Origin: Autumnicola lenta
GTDB taxonomy: Bacteria; Bacteroidota; Bacteroidia; Flavobacteriales; Flavobacteriaceae
Direction of reading: 5' to 3'
NCBI RefSeq assembly: GCF_031846515.1
Contig: NZ_JAVRHO010000001.1
Span: 1 to 64,000 of the forward strand
Length of the DNA: 64,000 nucleotides
Each line of letters begins with the position of its first letter. The stretch's first letter is position 1. The notes beneath the pieces were generated by a model, which had not been told where the DNA came from, made no database searches, and worked only from the letters and a program-made list of their open reading frames with translations. Position numbers and translations under genes: made by a program. Below, in pieces: positions 33,653 through 42,633 of this stretch.

Positions 33653-33952
33653 ATGTTGTTTATTGAAAAAACCGATGAATTTGATAAATGGTTTAGAAAG
33701 CTAAAAGACTTGAAAGCCAAAGCAAAAATTCTATTTCGAATTCAGAAACTAGAAAAGGATGGACATTTTGGAGACTGCAAACCTGTAGGTCGCGGCATTA
33801 AAGAAATGCGAATTAATTTCGCAAAAGGATATCGTTTGTACTTTAAAGAAAAAAACGCAAAAATAATTGTCCTCCTGGTTGGTGGAGGTAAGTCTTCTCA
33901 ACAAAAGGATATCGCTAAAGCAAAAGAAATCTGGAAAAAATTAAAAGAGTAG
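33653..33952 (+). CDS. RelE/ParE-superfamily (HigB-like) toxin
   Basis: A 99-residue basic protein, the size of RelE-type toxins. Motifs fit the TIGR02683-like group: KTDEFDKWFRKLKDLKAKAKI in the first helices, GDCKPVGRGIKEMRINFAKGYRLYF in the central beta sheet (Arg residues as candidate RNase residues), and IIVLLVGGGKSSQQKDIAKAKEIW at the end. Such toxins cut mRNA, often on ribosomes, unless bound by the antitoxin. An in-frame GTG at 33650 could also be used; I prefer the ATG at 33653. The toxin comes first and the antitoxin follows after 5 bases, the HigBA order. Confidence 0.85.
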   Translation: MLFIEKTDEFDKWFRKLKDLKAKAKILFRIQKLEKDGHFGDCKPVGRGIKEMRINFAKGYRLYFKEKNAKIIVLLVGGGKSSQQKDIAKAKEIWKKLKE

Positions 33953-33957
33953 TAAAA

Positions 33958-34242
33958 ATGAAAACTTCGAAATTTGACGTAGCAGAATATTTAGATAGTA
34001 AAGAAATGATTGCTGAGTATCTTAACACTGTTTTACAAGAAGGAGATAATGCAGATGTAATTAATGCCATTGGACATATCGCAAAAGCGATAGGAATGAC
34101 CAAAATATCAGAAGAAACAGGGTTAAGCAGACCCAGTTTATACAAAGCGTTGTCGGACGGAGCAAAACCACAGTTTTCTACAATAATGAAAGTTTTAAAA
34201 GCTATTGGAGGACAGATCCAAGTAAATCCGGTATCTACCTAA
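33958..34242 (+). CDS. HTH antitoxin (HigA-like, addiction-module antidote)
   Basis: A 94-residue protein with an N-terminal segment KTSKFDVAEYLDSKEMIAEYL typical of TIGR02684-like antidotes, then a Cro-type helix-turn-helix from about 50 to 90: MTKISEETGLSRPSLYKALSDG followed by FSTIMKVLKAIGG. It should neutralise the toxin and bind the inverted repeat ahead of the operon to repress transcription. The gene starts 5 bases after the toxin stop. The pair is bounded on both sides by the intergenic repeat copies. A GTATC-type half site also appears at its very 3' end. Confidence 0.87.
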   Translation: MKTSKFDVAEYLDSKEMIAEYLNTVLQEGDNADVINAIGHIAKAIGMTKISEETGLSRPSLYKALSDGAKPQFSTIMKVLKAIGGQIQVNPVST

Positions 34243-34243
34243 A

Positions 34244-34472
34244 GTTCAGCATAAAATTTGACAATTACCGACCCCTAAAAAGAGCAAAGAGCGCTGCGCT
34301 GCAGGAAATAAGCGCCAGGAGTTTAATTTCTGATCGGAAACTTTTAATGAGCATCAAAATTTGGCAATTATCGGCATCAGACCTCAGAGGTTTTGAAAAC
34401 CTGTGAAGTCTTTTCATTCCTTTAATAACAGGCTAAAGATCAGCCTTAAATTGACCAATTTTCGACCTTCAG
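34244..34472. repeat. Intergenic repeat copy C (fullest copy)
   Basis: This copy joins the left part seen in copy B (34244-34376) to the right part seen in copy A (34277-34472) and is the longest of the three. It begins within two bases of the antitoxin stop codon and includes the hairpin 34379-34411. Confidence 0.83.
34379..34411. repeat. Palindrome in repeat copy C
   Basis: AGACCTCA (34379-34386) and TGAAGTCT (34404-34411) form a stem with one mismatch, with an inner AGGTTTT/AAAACCT pairing and a trailing TTTT. Confidence 0.65.
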
Positions 34473-34593
34473 CGCTTTACAATATAACCAGTCTTCTAAT
34501 GGGCTTCGACAGGCTAAACCTGATATAGCGTCTGATTTTTCAGAGAAAATCTTGTTACTATTTTTTCTGCCGAAGTAAAGCTTCAAAATAAAA

Positions 34594-34624
34594 AAACTCC
34601 TGCATCAGATTGACACAGGAGTTT
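34594..34624. terminator. Terminator after the GH3 gene
   Basis: AAACTCCTG (34594-34602) pairs with CAGGAGTTT (34616-34624) around a 13-base loop. On the minus strand a run of six A-to-T bases follows, 26 bases beyond the GH3 stop codon at 34650. T-rich flanks on both sides allow a bidirectional role. Confidence 0.75.
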
Positions 34625-34649
34625 ATTTTTAAAAAAATAGAACAGTCTG

Positions 34650-36950
34650 TTATTCAACTAAATTGAAAGAAGCCTGCAGTCCTTCTACAGAACTTCCTCC
34701 TACAAGGATCTGGAATTCTCCGGGTTCTACAACATATTCTCCCTGTGCATTATAGAAGCCCAGTTCTTTCTCAGTAAGTGTGAAATTTACTGTTTTTGTT
34801 TCTCCTTTAGATATTTCGACTAATTCAAAACCTTTCAGTTCTTTTACCGGTCTTATCACGCTGGCATACATGTCCCTGATGTACAGCTGAATAACCTCTT
34901 TTCCGTCGTAATTACCAGTATTGGTAACTTCAACGGAGATATTAAGTTCTCCGGAAACACTCACTTCTTCTTTATCCAGTTTCAGGTTATCATAACTAAA
35001 ATCTGTATAGCTTAGTCCATAACCAAAAGGATAAAGTGGCGTGTTTTCAACATCCATGTAATGCGACCAGAATACCATTTCGGTTGCTTCAGGTCTTCCG
35101 GTATTCCCATGATTATAGTAGATTGGTGTCTGACCGACATTCCGTGGGAAAGTCATTGGTAATTTTCCGCTGGGGTTATAATCTCCATAAAGAACCTGGG
35201 CAACTGCATTGCCGGTTTCTGTTCCCAAATGCCATGCTTCAACAATTGCCGGAATATTTTCTTCTGCCCATTCAATGGCCAAAGGACGTCCATTGTTAAG
35301 AACAAGAACGATATTCTGATTTACTTCATAAACTTTTTCCATTAATTCCTGTTGAACGCCGGGAAGATCAAGATTTGTACGGCTCCTGCCCTCTCCACTC
35401 TGGAAACCATGCTCGCCAAGAACCATTACCACTACATCTGCATCTTTTGCTGCCTCCAGAGCTGCATCAAATCCGCTCTTGTCGGTGGTATTAAACTCGA
35501 GTTCGTTAATAAAAGTTACCCTTCCGTTTACGAGGTCTGCTCCTTTTTCAAAAACAAGGTTATTGCCTTCGTATTTTTGCATTCCTTCTAAAACAGAAAC
35601 AGCAGTATTATCATCTGATGCTATTCTCCAGCTTCCTAACGGACTGTTTTTATCATCTGCAAGCGGACCGATAAGAGCGATGTTCTGACCTTTTTTCTCC
35701 AGGGGTAAAATATTGTTCTCATTTTTAAGCAGGACTATGGATTTTTTGGCCATATCAAGAACTGCTTCATGATTCTCCTTACTTCCTATAATATTTTGCT
35801 CTCTTTCTTCATCCAAATACCTGTATGGGTCTTCAAACAATCCAAGCTCGAACTTAACACGCAGTATCCTTCTAACCGCATCATCAATAAGTGCTTCGTC
35901 CACCTGGCCCTCATTCACAAGTGCAACAAGTTCGTTTACATAAGAATAGGATTCCATATCCATATCTACGCCTGCCTGTACGGCTTTTTTAGCAGCCATC
36001 TTTTCGTTTTTCACAAAGCCGTGAGTAGCCATTTCTTCAATAGAGGCATAATCTGAAATAACAAAACCTTCAAAACCCCACTTTTGCTTCAGAATATCTC
36101 TTAATAAATATTCATTTCCGGTAACAGGCACCCCGTTCAATTCATTGAATCCATTCATAAAGGTTTTTACTCCGGCCTCTTCCGCAGCTTTAAAAGGAGG
36201 CAAAACGATGTTGTGTAACGTAAGTGTCCCAATATCTGCTTTGTTGTATTCCCGTCCTGCTTCAGCAAAACCATAGCCGGCAAAATGCTTGGCGGTGGCA
36301 GCGATTGTAAGTGGGTGAGACAAATCTTCTCCCTGGAAGCCTTTAACCCTTGCCACGGCAATTTTGCTGCCCAGGTAGGGATCTTCACCTCCACCTTCCA
36401 TAACGCGGCCCCAGCGTGCATCCCTGGAAATATCGACCATGGGTGCAAAGGTCCAGTTTATTCCGGAAGCAGCCGCTTCTGAAGCAGCTACCTCTGCAGA
36501 TTTCCTGATCGCCTCAAGATCCCAGCTTGCCGATTCTGCCAATGGAATCGGGCTTAAGGTTTTATAACCGTGAATAACATCGAACCCAATAATGAGCGGA
36601 ATCCCGAGCCTGGTTTCTTCAACTACAATTTTCTGAACCGCTCTAACCTGCTCCACCCCGCGCACGGTTAGCATGGAGCCAACCAGACCGCTTCGCAAAT
36701 GCTCATATTTGAGTTCTGCACTACCACCTTCGGGAGCCGGGCCGGTTACTTCCCAAAAGCCATTATATTGGTTCATTTGCCCTACTTTTTCTTCAAGGGT
36801 CATAAGGTTTAACAATGAATCTACTTTTTGGGTAATGCTGTCAATTTCTAAAGTTTCCATAGATTGATTTAGTCTTCTGTCGTTACCGCTGAAACTTAAC
36901 ATCCCCATTGCGGTGACAATTATCAGGGAAAAACATGCTGTTCTTTTCAT
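34650..36950 (-). CDS. bglX: GH3-family beta-glucosidase (BglX-like), secreted
   Basis: A 766-residue enzyme with signal peptide (ACFSLIIVTAMGMLSFSG). The GH3 N-domain runs about 40-370: MTLEEKVGQMNQY, GFDVIHGYKTLSPIPLAESASW near 122-143, GINWTFAPMVDISRDARWGR near 163-182, KHFAGYG near 221-227, and the nucleophile Asp300 in FVISDYASIEE. The C-terminal alpha/beta domain (RSRTNLDLPG near 520) and an FnIII-like domain (about 670-765) follow. These enzymes release glucose (or other sugars) from the non-reducing end of beta-linked oligosaccharides. It may remove glucose from glucomannan oligosaccharides. It lies 136 bases beyond the GH26 gene and could share or have its own promoter. Confidence 0.9.
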   Translation of the reverse strand: MKRTACFSLIIVTAMGMLSFSGNDRRLNQSMETLEIDSITQKVDSLLNLMTLEEKVGQMNQYNGFWEVTGPAPEGGSAELKYEHLRSGLVGSMLTVRGVEQVRAVQKIVVEETRLGIPLIIGFDVIHGYKTLSPIPLAESASWDLEAIRKSAEVAASEAAASGINWTFAPMVDISRDARWGRVMEGGGEDPYLGSKIAVARVKGFQGEDLSHPLTIAATAKHFAGYGFAEAGREYNKADIGTLTLHNIVLPPFKAAEEAGVKTFMNGFNELNGVPVTGNEYLLRDILKQKWGFEGFVISDYASIEEMATHGFVKNEKMAAKKAVQAGVDMDMESYSYVNELVALVNEGQVDEALIDDAVRRILRVKFELGLFEDPYRYLDEEREQNIIGSKENHEAVLDMAKKSIVLLKNENNILPLEKKGQNIALIGPLADDKNSPLGSWRIASDDNTAVSVLEGMQKYEGNNLVFEKGADLVNGRVTFINELEFNTTDKSGFDAALEAAKDADVVVMVLGEHGFQSGEGRSRTNLDLPGVQQELMEKVYEVNQNIVLVLNNGRPLAIEWAEENIPAIVEAWHLGTETGNAVAQVLYGDYNPSGKLPMTFPRNVGQTPIYYNHGNTGRPEATEMVFWSHYMDVENTPLYPFGYGLSYTDFSYDNLKLDKEEVSVSGELNISVEVTNTGNYDGKEVIQLYIRDMYASVIRPVKELKGFELVEISKGETKTVNFTLTEKELGFYNAQGEYVVEPGEFQILVGGSSVEGLQASFNLVE

Positions 36951-37086
36951 TTGTTATTAATATTAGTTAGAGTTAGTTACTTTTCCTGAAGCTATCAGGT
37001 GAGCTACCTCCAGGCAAAATAGTATTAAGTTAGCTTCCTGTAAAGCATTTTACTTCCCATAGATCACTCTTCCATTACATTTTAGC

Positions 37087-38388
37087 TTAATTGGCCGGCA
37101 TGTCGTACAACGACGGCAGGTCCTCTAATAGAAGTGCTTCCTCCTTTTCGATAAATTCCATAAAATCATCTTCCCCTTCTACTCCCGGAACAGGTACCGT
37201 ATAAGAATCGGCATAATTTTGCCAGAACATTATGAAACCTATATTCACATCACTTTCTGTGATGACATTGTATATATTTTCTGAATAAAAATTGGACGGC
37301 AATGGATTTTGAGCGTCTACAAAATAACCTGTCTCGGTTAATGCTGCCACTTTATTCCTTTCCTTCGCAAGATCTGAAACCACTTTTAGCTTCTGATTAG
37401 CTGCTGCAACACCAGAGCCGCTTTGTGAAGAAAAATCTCCGTAATTGTCCATACCTAAGATATCCACATATTCATCTCCCGGATATCTACTTAAATAGGC
37501 GCTTTTGCTTGTATAGCTATTATCTGGCGCAAATGCGTACAAAATATTGTGCACATCTAACTCGTCCCTAAGATAAGTAACGGTAAATCTCCATACTTCC
37601 TTGAACTCTGCCGGAGTGGAATAAGGTGCACCCCACCAAAAGAAGTCCCCATCGAATTCGTGAAAAGGCCTGAAAATTACCGGTATAAGTGTGCCGTCAC
37701 TTCCTCTGAGGTTTTTTACCACCTCTGCCACTTTTTGTAGCTTTTCTCTATAATAATCGTGGTTAGCACCTCCGGGCATAATACTTCTAAATGCGTTTTC
37801 TCTTTGAAAAGCTGTCATTTCACTGGTGTAAAAATCATCCCCTTCATAAGGTTCGCGTAAATGCCACGTAAAAGCATTCACCATACCTTTATCATAAGCT
37901 TCAATTGCATCCTGGGTAATTTGTTGTTCCTGCTGATAGAACCAGTTACCGGCCTCCCCGTTATTGGAATCATCTGTAATAAACATGAAATCTGAACCGA
38001 GCATCCCGGGATCGCTTCCGGTTAGTTTTTTCATATCGGATTCTCCGGAATCACTATTATAAAAAGCATTAAAAGCATCCTGCTGGCCTATGATAAAACG
38101 GGAATCGGAAATTGCTTTCAAGTGATAAAATAATGCCACAGTTTCTTCTGAAGCCGATCCATCTACTATATAGCCCCTGGTCTCCCCGGGAGCAAAAGCA
38201 TAAGTCTGCGGATCCCCCTCTTCGGGTGTTTCTTCGGGAACTTCAGGTTCTGTAGGTTCTTCCGGCTCTTCCGGAACTTCTTCGGGTGTTTCTTCAACCG
38301 GGTCCGGTTCATCAAAACTATCGTCTTCACTACATGCAGTAGTGATTACAAAGACAAATAATAACAATAAGTAACTAAGCTTTTTCAT
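37087..38388 (-). CDS. GH26 beta-mannanase, lipoprotein with acidic linker
   Basis: A 433-residue protein: lipoprotein signal LLLLFVFVITTAC with Cys19, then a Glu/Pro-rich linker (about 22-60), then a GH26 domain. Acid/base Glu244 is in IFRPFHEFDG; nucleophile Glu352 is in ALTETGY; FTWHLREPY near 173-181 and RYPGDEYVDILGMDNYG near 301-317 are also typical. GH26 enzymes cut beta-1,4-mannan; the acidic linker after the lipid anchor is typical of surface-exposed lipoproteins in Bacteroidota, so this copy may sit outside the cell. It is 7 bases after the AGE epimerase gene in the mannan operon. Confidence 0.9.
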   Translation of the reverse strand: MKKLSYLLLLFVFVITTACSEDDSFDEPDPVEETPEEVPEEPEEPTEPEVPEETPEEGDPQTYAFAPGETRGYIVDGSASEETVALFYHLKAISDSRFIIGQQDAFNAFYNSDSGESDMKKLTGSDPGMLGSDFMFITDDSNNGEAGNWFYQQEQQITQDAIEAYDKGMVNAFTWHLREPYEGDDFYTSEMTAFQRENAFRSIMPGGANHDYYREKLQKVAEVVKNLRGSDGTLIPVIFRPFHEFDGDFFWWGAPYSTPAEFKEVWRFTVTYLRDELDVHNILYAFAPDNSYTSKSAYLSRYPGDEYVDILGMDNYGDFSSQSGSGVAAANQKLKVVSDLAKERNKVAALTETGYFVDAQNPLPSNFYSENIYNVITESDVNIGFIMFWQNYADSYTVPVPGVEGEDDFMEFIEKEEALLLEDLPSLYDMPAN

Positions 38389-38394
38389 ATTTTT

Positions 38395-39582
38395 TTATTT
38401 TACTAACATCATGCACGCCCTTGAATTGTGATACGGCGCTTTCCACATTCCTAATTTATCCTCGCTTGTGTAAGGTTCATTTTTTTCATTTACACGGAAA
38501 TGCCATTCCCCGTTTTGCCGGTCTATAATTTGCGATTTAGTGTACTCCCAAATATCGAATATTGCCTCCTGAAATTTATTTTCTTTAGTTAATCTGAAAG
38601 CAAAATCGAGCCCTACCATCGCCTCTACCTGTGGCCACCAATGCCTGTCGGCATCCAACTTTCCCGATTCCAGGTTTTTCTCGTTTACTACTCCCGAGCC
38701 TTTAACGTAACCTTCTTTCAGAAAAGTTTCTGCTACAGCAACAGCCACCGTATTTGCCTTTTCCAGAAGATCGGGATCCTGTAAGGTTTTTATCGCTTCA
38801 ATTATAAGCCAAACCGCTTCGATGTCGTGGCCATAGGAAACAATATTGTTTGTTCTGTTCCAATTTACATCGAAAAACAGATGAAAATGCTGAATTTCTT
38901 CAGCATAAAATTTTTCAAGAAAAAGAATTGAAAGGTTCTGCAAGGCTTCCTTTACTTTTTCCTTTTTGGTAATTTGATACAAGGTAGTATAGGCCTCCAG
39001 AATATGAAGATGTGTATTCATGGTTTTAGCGGAATGATCTTCTTTCTCGCTTAGACGCATATCCTCAATTGGTGACCAATCCTGCTGAAAAGCTTCCAAA
39101 TATCCATTATTCTCTCTGTCCCTTCCATGTTTTTCAATAAGCTCGAAAAGGGAAACAGCCCAATTTTTCGCTTCCTCTTTCTGAGTTAGTTTATAATATT
39201 CAGACAAGGCATAAACAGCAAAAGCCTGGGCGTAAATCTGCTTCCTTGTATTTACCGGGTTCCCGAGGTAATCCAGCTCCCAAAAGACACCTCCGTTTTT
39301 CCTGTCCTGAAAGAATTCCTTTAGGTAATCGTAAGCTCTTGTTGCAATTTCAACAGTACTTTTGTCCTGCCGGAAATTTCCTGTTGCCGAGAATGTCCAG
39401 AGAAGACGGGTGTTTAAAATAATCCCTTTGTTTGCTTCAGGAACAAGCGTATTGAAGTGATCCCGCCGGCCTACAAAGCCACCGTATTCATTATCCTTAC
39501 TAAACGTTTTCCAGTAGTCCAGGATATTGTCCAGTTCTGCCGATAATTCGTTTTTTAAGATGTTGCGGGAGTTAAGCTGCAT
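38395..39582 (-). CDS. AGE-family 2-epimerase, cellobiose/mannobiose 2-epimerase type (cytosolic)
   Basis: A 395-residue alpha/alpha barrel without signal peptide. Family motifs: LLWTFSATGNFRQ near 43-55, KTMNTHLHILEAYTTLYQ near 176-193, SYGHDIEAVWLIIEA with catalytic His near 238-252, HWWPQVEAMVG near 311-321 and MWKAPYHNSRACMML at the end (second catalytic His). In Bacteroides fragilis an enzyme of this type turns beta-1,4-mannobiose into mannosyl-glucose. Its position directly between GH26 and GH130 genes supports that role. The gap to GH130 is one base and to GH26 7 bases. Confidence 0.88.
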   Translation of the reverse strand: MQLNSRNILKNELSAELDNILDYWKTFSKDNEYGGFVGRRDHFNTLVPEANKGIILNTRLLWTFSATGNFRQDKSTVEIATRAYDYLKEFFQDRKNGGVFWELDYLGNPVNTRKQIYAQAFAVYALSEYYKLTQKEEAKNWAVSLFELIEKHGRDRENNGYLEAFQQDWSPIEDMRLSEKEDHSAKTMNTHLHILEAYTTLYQITKKEKVKEALQNLSILFLEKFYAEEIQHFHLFFDVNWNRTNNIVSYGHDIEAVWLIIEAIKTLQDPDLLEKANTVAVAVAETFLKEGYVKGSGVVNEKNLESGKLDADRHWWPQVEAMVGLDFAFRLTKENKFQEAIFDIWEYTKSQIIDRQNGEWHFRVNEKNEPYTSEDKLGMWKAPYHNSRACMMLVK

Positions 39583-39583
39583 T

Positions 39584-40774
39584 TTAAAGTGATTTATTTT
39601 TATCTGCCTGCTGTATAATTTTTTCTACAGAAGCAGCCGAGGTGAAATCATCTTCAGGAGTGTTCTTTACATAATCCAGAAGTTTTTCTACCGAAGATAC
39701 AGCCACATGCGAGCGTGTATCTGAAGATGCATAGTAGATAAAAATCTTACCATCTTCATCTTTTATCCAGCCATTTCCGAAGAGAACGTTAGGAACGTCC
39801 CCTACTGTTTCTGTATAATTTGGAGCCATAAAATAACCTGCAGGTTGGTGGATCACCTTAGAAATATCCTCCAGGGCCGTCATAAAAATATAAAGCGTAT
39901 ATCTTAGACCTCCTGCCGTGTTACGCACACCATGTGCCAGGTGCAGCCAGCCTTCTTTTGTTTTAATAGGTGCCGGCCCCAGACCATTCTTCATCTCATA
40001 AATGGTATGATATGCCTTATGATTAATGATTTTTTCGTCTTCCAGCACAGGGTTCTTCAGGTCCTTCACGTACCCAAGACCAATTCCCCCTCCTTTACCC
40101 ACTTCTATAAATCCATCCTGCGGACGGGTGTACAGCGCATATTTTCCATCTACAAATTCAGGATGCAGGACAACGTTACGCTGTTGTCCCGAATTCGAAA
40201 TTAAATCGGGCAAACGTTCCCAGTTTATAAGGTCCTTAGTACGGGCAATCCCTGCATTGGCTACCGCCGCAGTAGTATCTTCAGGACGGCTTTTATCTTT
40301 TCTTTCTGTACAGAATACTCCATAAATCCAACCATCTTCATGACGCGTAAGCCGCATATCATAAACGTTAGTATCGGGCTCGTCTGTTTGCGGAAGAACT
40401 ACAGGTTTTTCCCAAAACTTAAAATTATCTACACCATTAGGACTTTCTGCAATGGCAAAAAAGGATTTCCTGTCATTCCCTTCCACCCTTACAGCCAGCA
40501 CATAAGCATCTTTCCATTTCATGGCACCCGGATTAAAGGTGGCGTTAATCCCAATTCGCTCAAGACCCAGCGGATTTGTTTTAAGGTTAAAGTCATATCT
40601 CCACTCCAGCGGTGCATGTGCCGCAGTAACAACCGGATGTTGATACCTCTCATAGATCCCATTGGATATTTCCTCAGGGCTGTTTTTTCTTTCAATTAGC
40701 TTTTGATGGCTTTCCAAAACTTCCTGAAAGCCGGGAAGCTTCTTTATAGTTTTATTTTCATCTTTAAAATCCAT
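39584..40774 (-). CDS. GH130 phosphorylase, 4-O-beta-mannosyl-glucose phosphorylase type
   Basis: A 396-residue cytosolic protein. RYQHPVVTAAHAPLEWRYDF near 44-63, INATFNPGAMKWKDAYVLAVRVEG near 76-99, NVYDMRLTRHEDGWIYGVFCTER near 136-158 with general-acid Asp139, GGIGLGYVKDL near 229-239, and a C-terminal helix are those of GH130_1. The family cleaves mannosyl-glucose with phosphate to mannose-1-phosphate and glucose. With the adjacent epimerase and symporter it completes the mannobiose pathway known from Bacteroides fragilis. Confidence 0.9.
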   Translation of the reverse strand: MDFKDENKTIKKLPGFQEVLESHQKLIERKNSPEEISNGIYERYQHPVVTAAHAPLEWRYDFNLKTNPLGLERIGINATFNPGAMKWKDAYVLAVRVEGNDRKSFFAIAESPNGVDNFKFWEKPVVLPQTDEPDTNVYDMRLTRHEDGWIYGVFCTERKDKSRPEDTTAAVANAGIARTKDLINWERLPDLISNSGQQRNVVLHPEFVDGKYALYTRPQDGFIEVGKGGGIGLGYVKDLKNPVLEDEKIINHKAYHTIYEMKNGLGPAPIKTKEGWLHLAHGVRNTAGGLRYTLYIFMTALEDISKVIHQPAGYFMAPNYTETVGDVPNVLFGNGWIKDEDGKIFIYYASSDTRSHVAVSSVEKLLDYVKNTPEDDFTSAASVEKIIQQADKNKSL

Positions 40775-40780
40775 TCTTCC

Positions 40781-42622
40781 TTAATTTTTTCTGGTAATAT
40801 TTGGTTCGGTTTTAATTTTATCCCACCAGTTTTTCTTTAGAATAACTACAGTGATGATCAAGATCACACATGAGATTATAAGAGGTACATTTTCTCTGAG
40901 AATTATGTAAAACGGGATTACAACAAGAAGGGTTTGGGCTATAGTACCTATAAGCACATTAAACATATCTCTGCCAAACGCATTATTTTCTTCAAATGCG
41001 GGATCCTCCTGCTTTACTTTTTCTTTTATGGGCTTCCAAAAGCCCCAGGGTCTTGTTCTCTTATAAAATTCCATAAGCGTATCATCATCTGTTGGTCCGG
41101 CAGTATAAGTTCCTATTATACTACCCGCAATTGAAATTAGTAAAATCACCGGGAAATAATAAAGGTCCAGCGTATCTGTAAAAATTGGAAAAACTAAGGC
41201 CGGTATAATCCCCGATAGCATTCCCCAAAAGTAGCCTTCACCGTTAAACCTCCACCAGTGCCATTTTAAGACATTAGACACCACGTAACTTCCATATAAT
41301 GCTGAGACGATCCATTGCAATATGGAATTTACATCCTGAACAAAGAACCCCAGAATAATACTAATAATAACCACTACGATCCCGCTACTATAGTTCATCA
41401 TCTTAACCTTCGAGGACGAAGCCTGCGGATTTTTATATTTTAAATAGATGTCGTTTACGAGATAAGCCTGGGCAGCGTTTAAAGTCCCTGCAAAGGTAGA
41501 CATGAATGCGGCCAACAGACCTGCGAGAAGCAGACCCAGTAATCCTACCGGCACAAATTGTTCTATGGACGCAGGAAGGACTTTTTCAAAATCAAGAAGC
41601 CCTGCAGTTGTAAGGTCCAGTCTATCATAGAAGAGAACAGCCAAAATTGAGAAACCACCTACCATTAAGTACCTGGTAGGCATGAGGGCAAAAATTGAAA
41701 AAGCACTCATTTTTGCAGCTTCAAGAGGAGATTTGGTAGAAAGTATCTTCTGCATATCATAATTAGGTGCCGGCCCTGCGATGCTTGCCAGTATTCCTTT
41801 AAAAACCATGAGCATAAAAAAGATTCCGAAGAGTGAATATCCATCAGAAACAATTTTTGTATTCACTTCATCTATAATTCCGCTCCAATCCAGGTTAAGT
41901 TCCCAGTTAAAAAACGGATTAAGCCAACCATCGGGAACATTAAGCGTGTTCTCCCCTACCGCAAGCCATGCGATTACGGCAATAGCAATAGAAGAAACGG
42001 TCATTATTGTATATTGAAGCAAGTCTGTCCATACAATACCAGACATACCCCCCAAAACAGAATAAAATACAGCAAATAATGTAAAAATAGTACCATAAAA
42101 GTGTGGTATGTAAGCGGGTGGTATATCGAAAGGAATGTATGCAGAAACTATTTCCCAAGGAATAAAGATTTCTACAAATTTCCCCAGCCCGATAAATCCA
42201 TACGCCAGGAAACCGAGACAACTAAGTATTGCAAAAACTACTATTATGGCGTGAGAACGTCTCCCTCCTTTCCCACTACTAAAACGAAAAAGAATCCACT
42301 CGGCACCTGTGGTCACATTGGATCGTCTAAGCCAGGCTGACAAATATATCATAAGAAAAACCTGGTTAAAAACCGGCCAAAGCCATGGGATCCATATACT
42401 TTTAAAGCCATAGACAAAGGTTAAGGTAACCAGCCACATCGTACCAGAGATATCAAACATACCGGAAGCATTAGAAAGTCCCAGCATGTACCAGGGAAGA
42501 CTTTTCCCCCCAAGCAAGTAATCATCTTTACTCTTTTGTGCTTTTTTTCGTAATGCCAGTCCTATTAATATAGTTCCTACGAGATATGCCAGAATTATGG
42601 CAATGTCTAAACCTTGTAGCAT
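40781..42622 (-). CDS. Sodium:solute symporter (SSS family), mannobiose uptake candidate
   Basis: A 613-residue protein with about 14 hydrophobic segments. The N-terminal half has DIAIILAYLVGTILIGLAL and SKDDYLLGGKSLPWYMLGLSNASGMFDISG, typical of SSS transporters, and SVLGGMSGIVWTDLLQYTIM near 187-206 is the family signature. LAAFMSTFAGTLNAAQAYLVND near 367-388 is another. The long C-terminal cytoplasmic tail is common in Bacteroidota members. The substrate is inferred from position between GH26 and GH130 genes. Confidence 0.87.
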   Translation of the reverse strand: MLQGLDIAIILAYLVGTILIGLALRKKAQKSKDDYLLGGKSLPWYMLGLSNASGMFDISGTMWLVTLTFVYGFKSIWIPWLWPVFNQVFLMIYLSAWLRRSNVTTGAEWILFRFSSGKGGRRSHAIIVVFAILSCLGFLAYGFIGLGKFVEIFIPWEIVSAYIPFDIPPAYIPHFYGTIFTLFAVFYSVLGGMSGIVWTDLLQYTIMTVSSIAIAVIAWLAVGENTLNVPDGWLNPFFNWELNLDWSGIIDEVNTKIVSDGYSLFGIFFMLMVFKGILASIAGPAPNYDMQKILSTKSPLEAAKMSAFSIFALMPTRYLMVGGFSILAVLFYDRLDLTTAGLLDFEKVLPASIEQFVPVGLLGLLLAGLLAAFMSTFAGTLNAAQAYLVNDIYLKYKNPQASSSKVKMMNYSSGIVVVIISIILGFFVQDVNSILQWIVSALYGSYVVSNVLKWHWWRFNGEGYFWGMLSGIIPALVFPIFTDTLDLYYFPVILLISIAGSIIGTYTAGPTDDDTLMEFYKRTRPWGFWKPIKEKVKQEDPAFEENNAFGRDMFNVLIGTIAQTLLVVIPFYIILRENVPLIISCVILIITVVILKKNWWDKIKTEPNITRKN

Positions 42623-42633
42623 TAATGCTTTTT

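Noticed and set aside
33033..34472. CRISPR array
   Set aside because: The repeats are long (about 130-200 bases), only three, imperfect, and without regular spacers or cas genes.
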